DNA from: Eretmocerus hayati
Taxonomy: Eukaryota > Arthropoda > Insecta > Hymenoptera > Aphelinidae
Assembly (NCBI GenBank): GCA_029851415.1
Contig: CM056742.1
Location: 188,647,344-188,711,343, forward strand
Length of the DNA stretch: 64,000 nt
Direction of reading: 5' to 3'
Under the pieces are notes generated by a model. The model saw only the letters and a list, made by a program, of their open reading frames with translations, was not told the origin of the DNA and searched no databases. This document shows, one piece after another, positions 44,027 through 57,254 of this stretch (the stretch's first letter is position 1; each line of letters opens with the position of its first letter). Position numbers and translations under genes: made by a program.

Positions 44027-47000
44027 TAAGCTTACTCATTAGGTAGGATATAACATCAAAAATATATCGTTCTTTTTCATACAGTCGAGCAAAGAAAACA
44101 GAGAGCGTGTTGATGGACTGGACATATAATGCCATGAATTCTTTGATGTTACCAGAAATGATACCGTGGATACCTATTAACGCATTTCTTTTCAAATTAT
44201 TCTCATTCGATTTATACACATTGACACCCAAAAGAAAGAGTATTTGTTACACTGCTATTAGTCCAATGAAAACGAAACTACATATCAATTAAAAGAAGTA
44301 CCAATCTTGTGCTCTATCGTACAGCGATCTACGAATTGGCTCATAAATACGCATGAATCATCAAATTTTTTGTTGTGAGCAGCTCAAAGTTATGCCTTCA
44401 AATATGTATATCACACCTTTTATCATGATAGATTACACTTTGGTACTTTTAAGTCCTCAGCAGTTCTCAAATCATTCTGAAAAATTGAGTAAACGCAACA
44501 AAATATTCCATTTTTCGAAATATTGAATTTAAATCATTTGCTTTGTTGATTGCAGCATTTATGAAATTCACAATGCCTGAGGATATTTGATAGTCTCTTG
44601 AATACATCAACCATCACGAGGATGGCACAAATTTCATCTACCATACCATAATTATGTAACATCACAATTATTTCTTAACCAAACATTGAAATGCCAATTA
44701 GCTAAAAAAGTAAGTGTAAATACACATATTGATTTATTGATTTACGCGCGTGAGAATTTTACTAATAAGGTGCTATTCACATCAGAAAGATCTTACACTC
44801 TATCTTAAAAGAGGTTCCTGTATCCATCAAAAAATAGAATAATGTTACGTGATGAACTTTTTTTTTTATTTTTTCTGGCAAGAATCATTACAAAGTTATC
44901 AGTGTGTCTCGAGGTGTGTCTGGCTCAGCTCAATGTTTAAACAACGTATTCAGACATTAATTCATAGAGATGAATTGTAGGCGATTGAACTTTTTGATGA
45001 TTTAATTGGAAATCATTGTGCACAAGAAATTTTTCGATGTGATCGATTCCCGATTTCAATCTGACCGGCAAACGAGATCGCGTAGACATAGGCTGTATTC
45101 AACCATGACGGAAGCTGTCTGTGTTAATCTGTGATAATAGTTGAATTACGTCTTCTGTGTAACTGAAACAAATTCTTTACATGACCTCTTCCCAGACAAA
45201 GCAGGAAATAACTTCATTTGGGGGAGGATCTCATTTTGGAAACTTTGCTGGTTTCTGAAAGGATATTTCTTGATAGTTTTTATCGACTTATATAAATCAG
45301 ATTCATTTTTATCCATTTATTGTGAAGATCGATGTAATTACATTGCATGAAGAACGAAAATTCCATAACGTTATATGCCACCAGGAAGACGTATTGACCG
45401 ATAATTTTTTGTAAAAGTATAATAAAATGTATCCTCTTGGATAACTTTTTCAATGGGAAGCTTTCAAAAACATAGCGCATATATTTGTGCAATTGACGTG
45501 ATATCCATATTACCATCATGATTGACTTGATCCGGAGATGAGTTTTTGCCTTGGAAATTCCTACCAATTTCTCTCGCACACTGTTTACAAATGATAAAAT
45601 CACTCTGTTGGGCACGGTCTAATTCGTGTCAGGATGTTGCCGTTCAGGACTAAGCTGAAATGCCAAATATTTTTACTGCAGAGTCATTTTTCACCGTACG
45701 TATCGGAGATATGAGCCTTCGACGACTGCAGAAAAATTTATGATGAGTAAGATGAGAAGGGATGTCGAACCCCCATCTCTTTTGAATCTCACCGGCTTGC
45801 AAGTTTCAAAATTATGTACTTGATCGCGTTCCGGCGGTAACATAACAGCCTGTTTCGGTCCGTCTTATACGCGGGCGGATCAAGGCTGCTTCCGTGGTAG
45901 CGACAAAATTCATTACTACGCACCTCGTGCGGAAAACGATTTTCTTCGCGAAACTCGGTAAATGAAATACGATTGAGATTTTTGAGATATTAATTCGATG
46001 AGTCGAATATTCGACACCTCCTTGGCGATCTATTCCGGTTGTGTTGTCGCACAGGAATTTGCCACCCGAACTGCGTGTTTGAGTACGGGGCACTATTACG
46101 TAACTTATGATCCGAGTACGCTGACGTCCAGCACTCGTTTCGGGAAGAAAATCTTATCCTATACGAAGTAACGGATTTTATCTTGACGCAACTCAGCTAT
46201 AGAATATTCTCCACAATTCGGGTAGCTCGAACTCCCTCTTTGTGCGCGGTGAAAAATAGTTCGATCTGCTGTGATTCGGAGTCAATCTTCTGACACTAGA
46301 ATCTATTCATTACTTTTAACTTCACCCCGAACGGCATCAATCGTTCCCACAAGACTGCTCATTACACTTGCTGTTTGAAGAGTTTGTTTTCCCCAGATAA
46401 AGGTACAGTGGCTATTGCTCTTTATCATTGTAAATTTCGGGATTTGCCCTATTTGACGCAAGTTTCATAGTTGGATTTGAAGGATTGCAAATGAATTTCT
46501 CAATCGACCTCACTTTTCACATCATGTACCGAAATTTACCTCAAAAAAATTGACTGAATGAAGAAAATTCGCCACAGGAAAGTGTCTACCTACGATTAGG
46601 TCAGACTGATTCAGATTTTGAATCATCAACTTACGTAGGGCCATCCAGGAATTCGTACTTTTTGAGAATATGGGGAACAATTCAATAATGTGAAAAAACC
46701 AAGGTTCGACGGAACAGTGATTGTCACTCATCTCTTGCTTCCAATTGCAGCCGTAATCATTTATGTACATAGCAGTATGAGAAAGTTGAAATAATTTTAG
46801 AGTAAGACTGTACTCGAAGATTATTGTAAATAAAGTTTGAGGTATTGTTGCTTTTCAACAGTTTTTGTATGAATATCTCAGATTAACTAAACCGAATCAC
46901 TATGTATAGTAAACACTGTATATTCTTTTTCAAAATTGATACAAAAAAATGTTTGTATGATGAAATAATAGAATAAGTACTTGTATTCTAAAGCGTTGCG

Positions 47001-49367
47001 TTCATTTATACCCTTGCGCATCATTGACACCCGCAAATAGACTATACTACAGAGTAAATGAAAGAGAGGTGCCTCAGGCGTCTCGCTCAATCCCGAAGGT
47101 AAGCTGGAAATTATCATCAACGACGAATTACACTTATATTTCTTCCAAGATTGGTAGACAGCTTTTTACTACAGTGAGAGTAGGGAAAAACACAAAACCG
47201 ACGAAAAACGTACTTTGCTTCCGTTTGATTGAAGTGGGACTAATTACTTGTACTGTAGGGCCCACAATATCTCAATAGATGATTCTCATTGTCGCAACTA
47301 GAGCTCTCGTCGCTTTTGTGCAAACATAAATTTAAAATTCTCACGATAGTGAGAATTCTCATGATAGTTTGACGATTAAATATAGGTAGACAGTAAACTC
47401 TATTTCAAGTTATTATAATTTAGATTTGGCTCAACAGCAAGAGTCAAGTAAAGACTAGACAGTATAGATCAACTTATTTTGCATTCAGATAACTGGTGAT
47501 GGTCGGTCAAGCTGTTGACAATGAATTTCAAACTTCTAATACTCTCAAGTAAGAGAAAGAGTGAAGCAAAGTAAAATTTGACATTGAAAAATTTAAATGT
47601 GACTCGGGGGCAAATTTTACCGAAAAGTTTAGAATACACCGCCGGAAGTATCAATTCTGGTAGGTGGCTATCGCGGCGGATATGCCACAGATTGATAGAA
47701 ATTTCAGAACGATAGCGATGTGTGTGATTCCACCGAAAGTGTCAACTTTGGTTCTCAAATTCATATTCTATGTCACATATCGTTGGATCATTCTCATTAA
47801 ACCCCCGGTCACCCTGGAGTCAAAATAGTAAGTATATCAGGTGGGATATATCGGCCTTAGTAGTATCCTTATTACCTATGCATGCAACCATCGCTAAATT
47901 AACATCACGTTTTTCGAGATCCATGGAATATGAAATTTCAGGGTGTCTACAAGGAAAAAACCCGGGAAAAGTCAGGAATTCATCGGGAATCCGTCATGGT
48001 CGGGAAAACATCGAGAATTTCGGATAAATTTTCTGAATAATCGGGAATTTTAGTTTCTCACCCTCGAATCAGATCAAAATTGGAGAACTGATTTTCAGAA
48101 CAGAATTTTAGGTCTGGACAGATAGAGATAGAGATTTTTTTGCGTATATTTTTATATAAAAACCGAGCTCGCAGCCAGATCAACCCCTACACCTCAAGAG
48201 TTTTTAGTTGCAAAAGGTGATTTTCTACACGTATTTTGACCTGCTGAATATGAAGACAGTAATTTTTAAGAGCTAGAGTGCGCTCAAAACGAGTGCCAAA
48301 CTGATTCTTCCGCTTGCTATCAGCAAAATTTAACTGCTTCTACAAACAACCTTGGATTACTCAGTAAATTGACCAGCAACGTACTTTTCAAGCTAGCTAA
48401 AGTGCATTCATTCGATTTTCAAAAGAATCAGTTTGTTGCTATCCCAAAAGAAATCTGGCTCCTGGGAAATCAGAAAAACAGCGTGTGAACTCGTTTTCTA
48501 CGTCAAAAAATATGCGAATTATGTTTTTGTGAATTTATGTATATTCATATGACTTTAAAGAGTATCTCCAAACATGTCTAAAATGCGCTTCCCTTGGATA
48601 ACATTGAGAGTAACATCTTCTAACCGTTACCCAAGCATTTTGTATGCGTCCGTTTCAACATGTTCCGAAAGTATTCCTTGTAGGCAAGAGGACATACAAT
48701 TCCGATCCCCAAATTTCATTGATCATTGTTATAGTTTTCGAACTGTTTTCTTCATAAAACGCATTTCAAAAGTAATTCCTCAGTTTTTATTTATGTAGGT
48801 ATCAATTTTGGCAAGTATTTCAATTCAAAATATTCCGGGAAGTAGCCTGAACTAATAAAAAATCTGGTTTTCTACCATTTGACAACAAGTTCTGATTTCG
48901 CCATATTAGAGAGACTTGAAAAATCAATGGATTGTTCGTTCAGAAATAGGAAAATATGTTGAAACACTCATTCGAGAAAAAGTCTCAAAATTTCCAGGTC
49001 GAGAAAAACTTGCATGTGCAACGATCTTGGAAAACTACAAGAAGAGATCGAAGGTTGAGATATTAAAACCAGCGAGTCCCTTCAAAATAAATAGGATAAG
49101 TAGTTGGTTGATCATTGAATTCGTCGTCAACTCGGGTCGATAATTTTCCTCGAGTAATTTTCGTCTGTACCGACGAAGCTCTGCAGATGAATCCGGAATG
49201 ACAGAAGACAGAAGCCAATGGGTTTGCGGTTGCGGTTGTTGTGGCGGTATAAAGTTCCAGATGATTCGATGAGAGGGATTCGGTCAAATTGCAGGCAGCT
49301 TAGAGAAAAACAAAAATACTTTTGAATTTCTAGAGTGAATTTCGTTATTATAAAGACTGATTTGAAA
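44027..49367. other. Intergenic DNA between Rab35 and NCBP2
   Basis: About 5.3 kb with no recognised gene. It begins with the Rab35 3' UTR and ends with the NCBP2 promoter. It holds dispersed repeat fragments: GTGATTCCACCGAAAG at about 47724, shared with the RASSF intron; a GGGAA(A/T)-rich block near 47960-48060; a CTCGTGCGGAAAACGATTTT patch near 45925 related to the hairpin at 51032; and a short palindrome AATTCTCACGATAGTGAGAATT near 47335-47356. Confidence 0.5.
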
Positions 49368-50020
49368 ATGAGTATAGTTACTCCTTCGGTGGAATTGAGC
49401 TCATACAGAGACCAGCATTTCAAGGTTAGTTTTTGTCAATCTTGTGGTGGTGGCCCTCAAGAAATATAGGTATGAAATTCAAAATTTATTCATTTTAGGG
49501 CACCAGAGCTGAACAGGACAGACTCCTGCGAACTACCTGTACTTTGTATGTTGGAAACTTATCTTTCTACACCACGGAGGAACAAATATACGAGTTGTTC
49601 TCACAATGCGGAGACATCAAGAGAATCATCATGGGACTAGACAAATACAAGAAAACTCCATGTGGATTCTGTTTCATAGAGTATTACATCAGAACTGATG
49701 CTGAAAACTGTATGAGATATGTGAATGGAACTAGACTTGATGACAGAATAATCAGGACAGACTGGGATGCAGGTTTCATTGAAGGAAGGCAGTATGGACG
49801 GGGTAAAACTGGTGGTCAGGTGAGAGAAACTCATGAGACTGTTTATTTGTCATTCAGTTGTTTTCTTTGGTTATAAAATGAGCATCGTTGGCGTGTGGAT
49901 GATGAGTTTGTGTCATTCCAGGTCAGGGACGAATATCGTTCAGATTTCGATAGTGGGCGAGGGGGTTATGGCAAAATCCTACAGCAAAAGGTTGGTGGCC
50001 CTCTAGTTGACTTCAGCTGA
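49368..50020 (+). CDS. NCBP2: Nuclear cap-binding protein subunit 2 (CBP20), three exons
   Basis: Exons 49368-49424, 49499-49819 and 49922-50020 give 158 residues in phase, the family length. With CBP80 it binds the m7G cap of nuclear RNA polymerase II transcripts and supports splicing, export and small-RNA pathways. A single RNA-recognition motif carries RNP2 ([10 protein letters not shown]) and RNP1 (CGFCFIEYY). Cap-binding context is present: the N-terminal SSYRDQHF tyrosine and the C-terminal block [20 protein letters not shown]. The Arg/Gly tail [18 protein letters not shown] is typical. An AATAAA at 50288-50293 is a likely polyadenylation signal about 270 bases after the stop. Confidence 0.96.
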
Positions 50021-51438
50021 ATGGTGTAAGGACATTTTTATGGACTTGTGTGATTGAAGATGTTTTGCGTGAGACAGACAGTGACTTGAATTGTACAGTA
50101 GATTAATTTGAATTATATTACTCTGAATAACATGCATACTTTCAATTACTTAATGATTCGAATTTGAAGATTTCATCAAAGTCCATTTGATGCATTTCAA
50201 AGATATTATAGATAGAGTAATCATTACTGCCGTTGGAATAGTGTAAGCTTTGTAAAAAATCTAAGGATTGGCAATTTAATAATCAGGAATAAAATATTAT
50301 GTATGTAATATTGAAATATGATGAAATTCTGCCAAATACATCTTGAAGGGATTTATTAAAAACACATTATTTACAAAAGTGCTTATACTAGTTATAGCTA
50401 AATCCTACATACAATGGCATTTTTTATGATGACATATCAACAGTAATTTGTGTGTTATATTCTTCAATCTCACTCTAAAATCTCACAATTTCTATTATTG
50501 ATGGAGCAGAATCACATCAGGAGTTGATAGAACATAGAGTACATTCACAAATCTGACTGATTTGCAGAAGGGCACAGAAAACATCCATTTATCAATTCAA
50601 GTTGAGAATTTGAGAACTGCAAATTCAAAAATAATTAAAATTTGAACGGTTATTAGCGTTTGTCAAAAATGAAACTGCTCACTCCTTCATAACAGGAAAA
50701 AAGTCACGAATTCAAATTTTGCACAACTTTTGCGTTTGAGAATTCGTATAATACGCGGGAGAAGGAATATTGATGATCTTTTCCTCCAACTATAAAATGA
50801 TTGAGCAACAAATTAATCATGCAAAAAAACTCACTCATCAACACATTCACTGTGTTTGCTCCATCAAATTAATACATCGATATATTTTAAAGTACCGTGT
50901 CATAATCTTATTAGAAATAACTATTCTATATGCGCTTTCAAACAAATTAGTTGTGTAAAACATACATATTTCTTTATACGTCCATACGTAGAAACAGCGT
51001 GTTTCTGCGTACAGACGTATAAAACTGCATACGCGTCTCGTGCGGAAACATTTTTCCTTCGGGAAAACCAAGCTGGACGGTGCCATCGCCCACGTCCAGC
51101 TTGGTTTCCCGAAGAAAAAAATGTTTCCAGCACTCGACGCGTAATGTACTATTATAGCATTCTGCCCTGCGTGTACGTATGTACGTTTTTTGTTGAGCAC
51201 TATAATATGTATATGAAGCTAATTATTTCTCAACTGGCGGAATGAGCGATCAAAACATCCGTGCGAGCACGAAGCAGATTTGATTCATCACCGTAAGGGC
51301 CCTAAAATCGCGTCACAGAATGCGTGAAAATTTCTCTTTCAATTACAACATGGAAGGTGATTGGATGGTTTTACTCTGCATGGATAAGTTGATGGATGGA
51401 GTCTTTGGTGTCCAAGAACCGCGAATATTTTTTTCTGA
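50021..51438. other. NCBP2 3' UTR and shared 3' flank with the RhoL-like gene
   Basis: The first 300 bases are NCBP2 3' UTR ending at an AATAAA near 50288. The rest is AT-rich intergenic sequence between convergent genes, containing a double hairpin element at 50973-51141. Open frames at 50847-51245 are mirror translations of that palindrome. Confidence 0.6.
50973..51141. repeat. Paired hairpin (fold-back) element
   Basis: Two adjacent stems. The first is about 50973-51023 (TTTATACGTCCATACG and its inverse around a GCG loop). The second has arms 51032-51079 and 51092-51141, both containing CCAAGCTGGACG or its complement, with a 12-base loop. Related edge sequence (CTCGTGCGGAAA) occurs near 45925. 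Confidence 0.75.
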
Positions 51439-54400
51439 TTACATCATACAGCAAAACTTGCGGCTTGATGGTCTCTTGAGAACTGCTCGCACTGCGTCGA
51501 CAAAAACTTCGTCTAGTCCCTCTTGCATTTTTGCTGAACACTCAAGATATTTGTAGGCTTTTATTTTTTTCTTCATTTTCTTGCATTCACGAGGAGTTAT
51601 AGTTTCATTTCCTTCTTTTCGCAGATCTCCTTTTGTGCCTGAAAGTTTTCAATTTTTTCATAATTCAATATAATTTACTTCTCCCGGTTTGGAATTAAAA
51701 AATTGCTCACTCATAAAGAGTAGACCGGTCCACGGACAAAAGTGAAGTGTTTCGTTTAAAATTTGTTCACAAACTATTCAATCTGAATCGAATTTTCAAA
51801 AAGAAATAACTGATACAAATCTAAGGTGCGGGAGGAGGGGCGGTACACTCTTTCTCCACACCTGACAAATCTCGAGGGTTTTTCTGGATGAGAATTTGTT
51901 TGGAACAGACAGAAAGTTGCAATTTTTTTCAGCAAATTGATACAAACATCTTGGCTGAATAATTTGTGAGAAGATGAATAGTATATTAAGCAACAAGGGT
52001 GCCAACAGATATTTGCGCACGAGTCCCCGCAACGAGTGTGCAAATGGTCCGTTTGCAAACGATGAAACCGTGTGCAAACGGACCATTTGCACACGAGTGC
52101 GGGGACGAGAGCGCAAATGTCGGCACCCGAGTTGCTTACGATATTTTTTGTTATTGCTGTGAGCAAAAATGTAACTCGCCCAAAACCCTAGAAAAAAGTC
52201 GCGGATTTTTTTGCTCTGGGGTGAAGGAATTCTCTTAATTTCTGTTCTCTTTAGTTATATTGAGTATTACGAGAAATTGATCCGTAGATCCATTAAATCG
52301 TATACTTCATGTATTATTTTGAACGGGACAGAGCTTATCGTCATCACGTTGAAACACCCATATTTTGAATATAATTATGGTTTCACAATGTCTAGTATTA
52401 TCCAAAGTAAATTGAATATCCACAATATGTCGGTTAATCACTCCTTTGACCGGAGATGATGTTAGGGCGTGGAGAAGGGCGCAGTGCGGGGTCCAGGGGC
52501 GGCAGGGGGCGAAGCCCCCGCCGGGGGGTTCGGGGGGCGGAGCCCCCCGACTGAAAAAAAATTTTGAAAAATATATAAGAAAAAAGTCTTTTGCCCACCC
52601 CCTTGACTGGAAAAAATTTTTTTAATTCATCAGGAAAAACAACTTTTGCAGAAGCAGTTTTTACTTTACTTGCTTGTACTACTTGCATTTAGGCATGATT
52701 TTCAACATATCCAGATTCTTGTTATTTTTCTACATATTTACAGCCATAAATCTACAAATCTCACTCTAGTCAAATATATCTATTGAGTATAGGATGATCA
52801 ACCATCAATCCAAATTTGGTAAGCAAACTGTGCGTAAACGTCCCATTTGCACACTGTTTCATCGTTTACGCAGTGCGCAAATGGATATTTGCGCACTACC
52901 GTGTGCAAATGAGTCATTTGCGCACTGTGCAAATGAGAATCCGTGCCCAAATGGGTCATTTGCACACGCACACTTGCGTCTAAACGGCCATTTTTGCGCA
53001 CAGAATAACAAAAAAGGAATTTACGTTTCAGATCGGAATATCAACTTTGTTTATGAGACCGATGTAAAGCTATCTCTTATATAAAAAGGCGTTTTCAATC
53101 AGATCAAAAAGTAATCGTTCCGGAATTTTTTCTATGTGATTCGACGATTGACTGGGACACAGGTGTGAACCATTGATGTTACTCCACCTCAATCTGCTCC
53201 CACGTCCCCTCAAAAGATTAACAATTTCTTTTTGACGGCCGAAATAGAATTTTGATGGTTATAAAAAAGATGAGATGCTCACCTATGAGTATGATGGGCA
53301 CGTTTGGACAATGCCGTTTCAGTTCTGGGTACCATTTACTTGCTATATTCTCAAAAGAGCTTCGGGAATTCACAGAGAAGCATAACAGAAAGCAATCAGT
53401 CTGTAAGAAAATATTTTGAATTATGTTCAAGAGATTCACATGAGGACAGTAATACATAATAAGAAAAGCCCAATGTTTCTTTTAATTGAATTCGTGTCTT
53501 TTACTGGCTGACTGTTTCATCATTCTGGGCCCTGTAATGACTCAATTCACTGACCGAAAGCGGATGCACGGAGAAACCACAATCATTCACTTCATTTCAT
53601 TCATTTTATTCATATTTTATTGAATATACGGTCCAAGGACCCCTTGCAACGTACAAGATCTCTTGAACTATTTTTACTCAAGTTAACTGTTGTTTGTTTG
53701 TAAATCTTAAGATGAAAAATTACAGTTGTATTTGAGATTAATGTCATAAAGACGTATTTTCATTGACTTCACATAATAGATTAAGCATTATTGCAAATCT
53801 GATAAAGGTAAGTTGGATAAAAATCTTCTTACGTTTGGATAGGAAAGAGGCCTCAAGCGTTCGTAGTCCTCTTGACCGGCGGTATCCCACAAAACAGCGT
53901 TGTACTCGTGGGTGTCAACTTCAATTGTTTTGGGGTAGTTCTCGAAGCTGTAAGAAAGATTCAATGTTGAATGCGTCACACTGATAAGGGATCCGTCCTG
54001 ACACTAAAATATAGGTTTAAATTCGGGCGTATTTTCGATCCAGCGGATTGTTAAACAACTAATAACTCAGACACATTTACTATACTTTTGAAGGATACTG
54101 TCTCATGCAGGGCGTTTTTTTAAAATAATTGTATCATGCACGTTAAGGGGATGTCGGAGTCTTATCCTGTTTGCTTACTTATTGACATTGTCGAGTTCAC
54201 AAACCATTCGCTAAAATTTTGAAATATCGCAATTCTAATAAGTAATGTCGATTCTGTTTGGTCCATGTAGAATCGGACTTAAATTACTTATTCAGATTGT
54301 CTACCGGAATGTTTGCAAAGCAAAGAAGGACTTTCTGAGGACTTGTGGAGGACCAAAACAGGACAATGTAAGGTTTTAGGAGCTACATTTTCATCGAGTA

Positions 54401-55790
54401 CCCAAAGACCATTCTCAAATTAACTATTCGCTACCATTCAAGATGTAATAACTCAATTCGTAAGTGTCCTCACAATAGCTGAAAGTTAAAAGATCCTGAG
54501 ACTTAATCTAGAGTCAATTGCTGTCCAAGTTATACCGAGTTTTTTTTATACCTCTGTCAAAGTTCACGATGGTATCGGGTACGGATCCGCGCTATGCAAC
54601 TAAAGACTTTTCGTCGAAGTTTTCAACTAAAAATTCATTGCTCCCCGAACTTGACAGCTCTTCCCGATCGCTGCATTGCTACGAGATAATATTTTGCTCA
54701 TAAAATTACTGGTGCGTGGACCTATCTTATATAGGGCAAGTCTGCGAGGGGTGTGTGACACCCGTTACGTACTGTAAATTCAAAAGAAAAAGGCTTGAAT
54801 ACGATGAAAATTTGATCGCCGCAGGGAGTAATCCATCATCAATAATAAAGTCCTGACCTTACGAATCACAGTTTTTTACTCAGCGATTACGAAATTTGGA
54901 AAATACGAGCGTATCGCGTATCACGCGGACAAATAGCCATTTTTCACTCATATTTTCCATATTTGTCGGGACTAAACTAAAAAAAATCGAACTTTTCGTC
55001 ATAAGTCCGTACTATCCAAGTTTCCAAGGGCGAAAGCGAGTTTGACGAGCTCTACAACCTGAATCTAGTCATCTGTGCCCTAAAAATCAAATTTTAGTTC
55101 GTGACGATGTGGTTGACGTTTTTACGAACTTGCCCTATACGAACAAATCGAGTATAAATGTATGAAAACGCTCAATAATTTGCCTATTAAATTTTTTAAT
55201 CCCTCCTGAAAACTCTTTCCCGTAGAATCTTTCCTGAAATCTCTATCAATGTCGGCACCAATTTTCAAAATTCTACACTCATTGACAACAATCTCTAGTA
55301 GTATATGGAATACACGCGCGTAATAGCACTGATGACATCCTTTTATTTCCTTTTTATCAACTCCTTTGAGAAGTTATTTTGCAAGACATTACATTTTTTG
55401 CTTCCGAATTCCAAATTAGTAAGGACCAACTCGTGCATATACGGACTTTCCACGGACATAAGGACTTTTCAAATCAAATAAGGACATTCTAAGGACTAGA
55501 AGGACTGGAAGGACCGGTAGACACCCTGTCATTAGAATTGCGATATCTCAAAAATTCAGCGAAAGGTTTGTGAACTGGACAATGTCGCACCGACATCCTC
55601 TTAAGGGTAGAGTGTTTGGATGGCAAAAAACTTACACTGTGGGTATGTATTCGATAGGGAACTTTCTTTCTGTATACGTGATTAGCATACACGTCTTTCC
55701 GACCATTCCGTCGCCCACAGCTGTGATTTTTATTGGCCTCAGCCGAGGTGCTGAGTTTCGTTTTTCTGCTGTGAAGAATAGATATTCCAT
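51439..55790 (-). CDS. RhoL: RhoL-like Rho-family GTPase, four exons
   Basis: Exons in order: 55636-55790, 53833-53947, 53283-53400, 51439-51638, giving 195 residues in phase. Rho GTPases switch actin and adhesion signalling; Drosophila RhoL acts in blood-cell migration and polarity. Motifs seen are P-loop GDGMVGKTC, switch [37 protein letters not shown] and LECSAK. The C-terminus is Arg/Lys-containing and ends CCMM, a CaaX-type prenylation box. Several features match RhoL better than Rac or Cdc42: [24 protein letters not shown], and CCMM rather than CLLL. Mig-2-like is the main alternative. The start at 55790 was chosen as the nearest in-frame ATG with a typical short N-terminal extension; another in-frame ATG is at 55868. 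Confidence 0.87.
51990..52132. repeat. Palindrome built from GTGTGCAAATGGTCCG units
   Basis: In RhoL intron 3. Left arm runs GGGTGCCAACAGATATTTGCGC and on to GTCCGTTTGC; the right arm is the near-complement ending GCACCCGAGTTG. The whole forms one stem of about 60 bp. The same short units recur at 52820-53000. Confidence 0.75.
52486..52560. repeat. GC-rich palindromic repeat, copy 1
   Basis: A run of short GC palindromes (GGGGGCGAAGCCCCC, GGGGGGCGGAGCCCCCC) followed by GACTGAAAAAAA. The same sequence, in opposite orientation, is at 62112-62200. It contrasts strongly with the AT-rich surroundings. Confidence 0.8.
52820..53000. repeat. Cluster of GTGCAAATG/CATTTGCAC units
   Basis: About ten copies of (A/G)TTTGCGCAC, GTGCAAATG and CATTTGCACAC lie in both orientations over 180 bases of RhoL intron 3, 0.7 kb from the related palindrome at 51990-52132. 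Confidence 0.75.
53948..55635. other. RhoL-like intron 1
   Basis: 1.7 kb of AT-rich intron. No exon, repeat element or RNA gene recognised. Words such as AAGGAC recur near 55450-55515. Confidence 0.6.
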
Positions 55791-56499
55791 CAATATGAAC
55801 AATGATGAGTAAACTCTCGCCAAAGTCTGCAGACTTTGATAGAATGAACTAAAAATACTTTTAAGCAATTTTTCAAGGGCAGTTCATGGCCATTCGAGTA
55901 TATCTGTAGAATTTTCTTAGTTCGGTAAAGATTAACTATTGATGATTGAGCTAACAAAAACTGACCTTTCAAAAGACCTAACAATGATTTCGGAAGATAG
56001 AAGTTCATAGTAAGAACCGCAAACATCCATTCAACTTACATGCTAATATTATATGTATATTCTCTGGTGAGGCATAATCAGAAGGGAGTTGTACTTGAGC
56101 GTCTTTTATAATTATAATGCTATGGATATTCTTTTGCTTTAAACGAACATATTTACATGTAAGAAAAAAGTTTACCGGTCGATGAAGTTGAAGGTTTTTA
56201 AATTCTGAAGTATTCCAACCATATGTTGGGCAGTCACAGGAATATTTGCTAACCGTTGCAACTGGGATTGCACGCATGAATCTGAACCATCAATTCTAGG
56301 TGATTGAATACGTAAAAGGATTGTCTGATCATAATTTGGTACAGAGAAGTATCGTATTATTTGAGCAAAAATATGTGAATTAGTATTGGTTGTTCTGCTC
56401 TCTTACAAATGAGTTGGACAGCAGAAACTTATTTGAACGATGTCAAACTGAGGAGTAAGAAAAAGCTATAGTCACGAGGGTGATCCATCCAATGACCTA
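55791..56499. other. 5' region of the RhoL-like gene
   Basis: Probable promoter and 5' UTR. Minus-strand open frames at 55790-56277 have no recognised features. Ends at the target duplication of the large fold-back element. Confidence 0.5.
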
Positions 56500-57254
56500 G
56501 CTTTTCGAACTTCCGTGAAGTGGGCACCCGGTTATTAAAAATATCCAAAAAAAAATACTCTCCAATTGTGCATTGATAGCGGATCACGAATCCGTTCGCA
56601 AAAAATTTGTGGCTATCGTAGTTTTTCCAAAAAAAAATAAAAACTTTTCGGGTGCTGGGAAAATTTTCCCAATTTTTTTAGCAAAAACTACACAACGCAG
56701 GAATTGTGGGAAATTTGTGCTGAATTGCGGCCGATCTCCTCTATCAGCACATATTTTTGTTTTTCCGAAATAATTATTATTTTTGTACTTATGCGGAAAA
56801 ATGAGGTTCACAGAAGCAGCGGCAATTCATGAGCCAAGGAATGTGGCAGTGCGCGTGCGCCGGGAATATTTCCATTTCCCGCGATCTAGCTACCGCGATC
56901 CAGTCGCGACGCTACGCGATCCCGCCGCGACGCCACTCCATCTCGCAGGTTATCTCAACTCAACTGCAGTTTTCGTGTGAATATTCATGTTTTTCAGGAT
57001 GCTGATGATGCTGGATTCTGACTTCCACCAGAGATCAAGCTAGTTTGTGATAGCTTCAACTGTTTCAAAAATAGTGCTCTGATTCACTTTATCTGCAAAG
57101 TGAGAAAGACACCAGATACTTGATGCTCTGAGCCAAAGCAGATTCATACTGAAAATCATTAGTTGAAGATTGAGGTGCACATTTTTTTCAACAAGTAGTT
57201 TTGAACTATTACAAACTGCATTCAGTTTGGACTTTGAATACAAAAATTGATTGG

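Noticed and set aside
45812..46093. 93-codon minus-strand open frame
   Set aside because: Overlaps a degenerate repeat edge (CTCGTGCGGAAA) and has no recognisable domain.
50847..51245. Pairs of open frames on both strands
   Set aside because: Products of the hairpin at 50973-51141.
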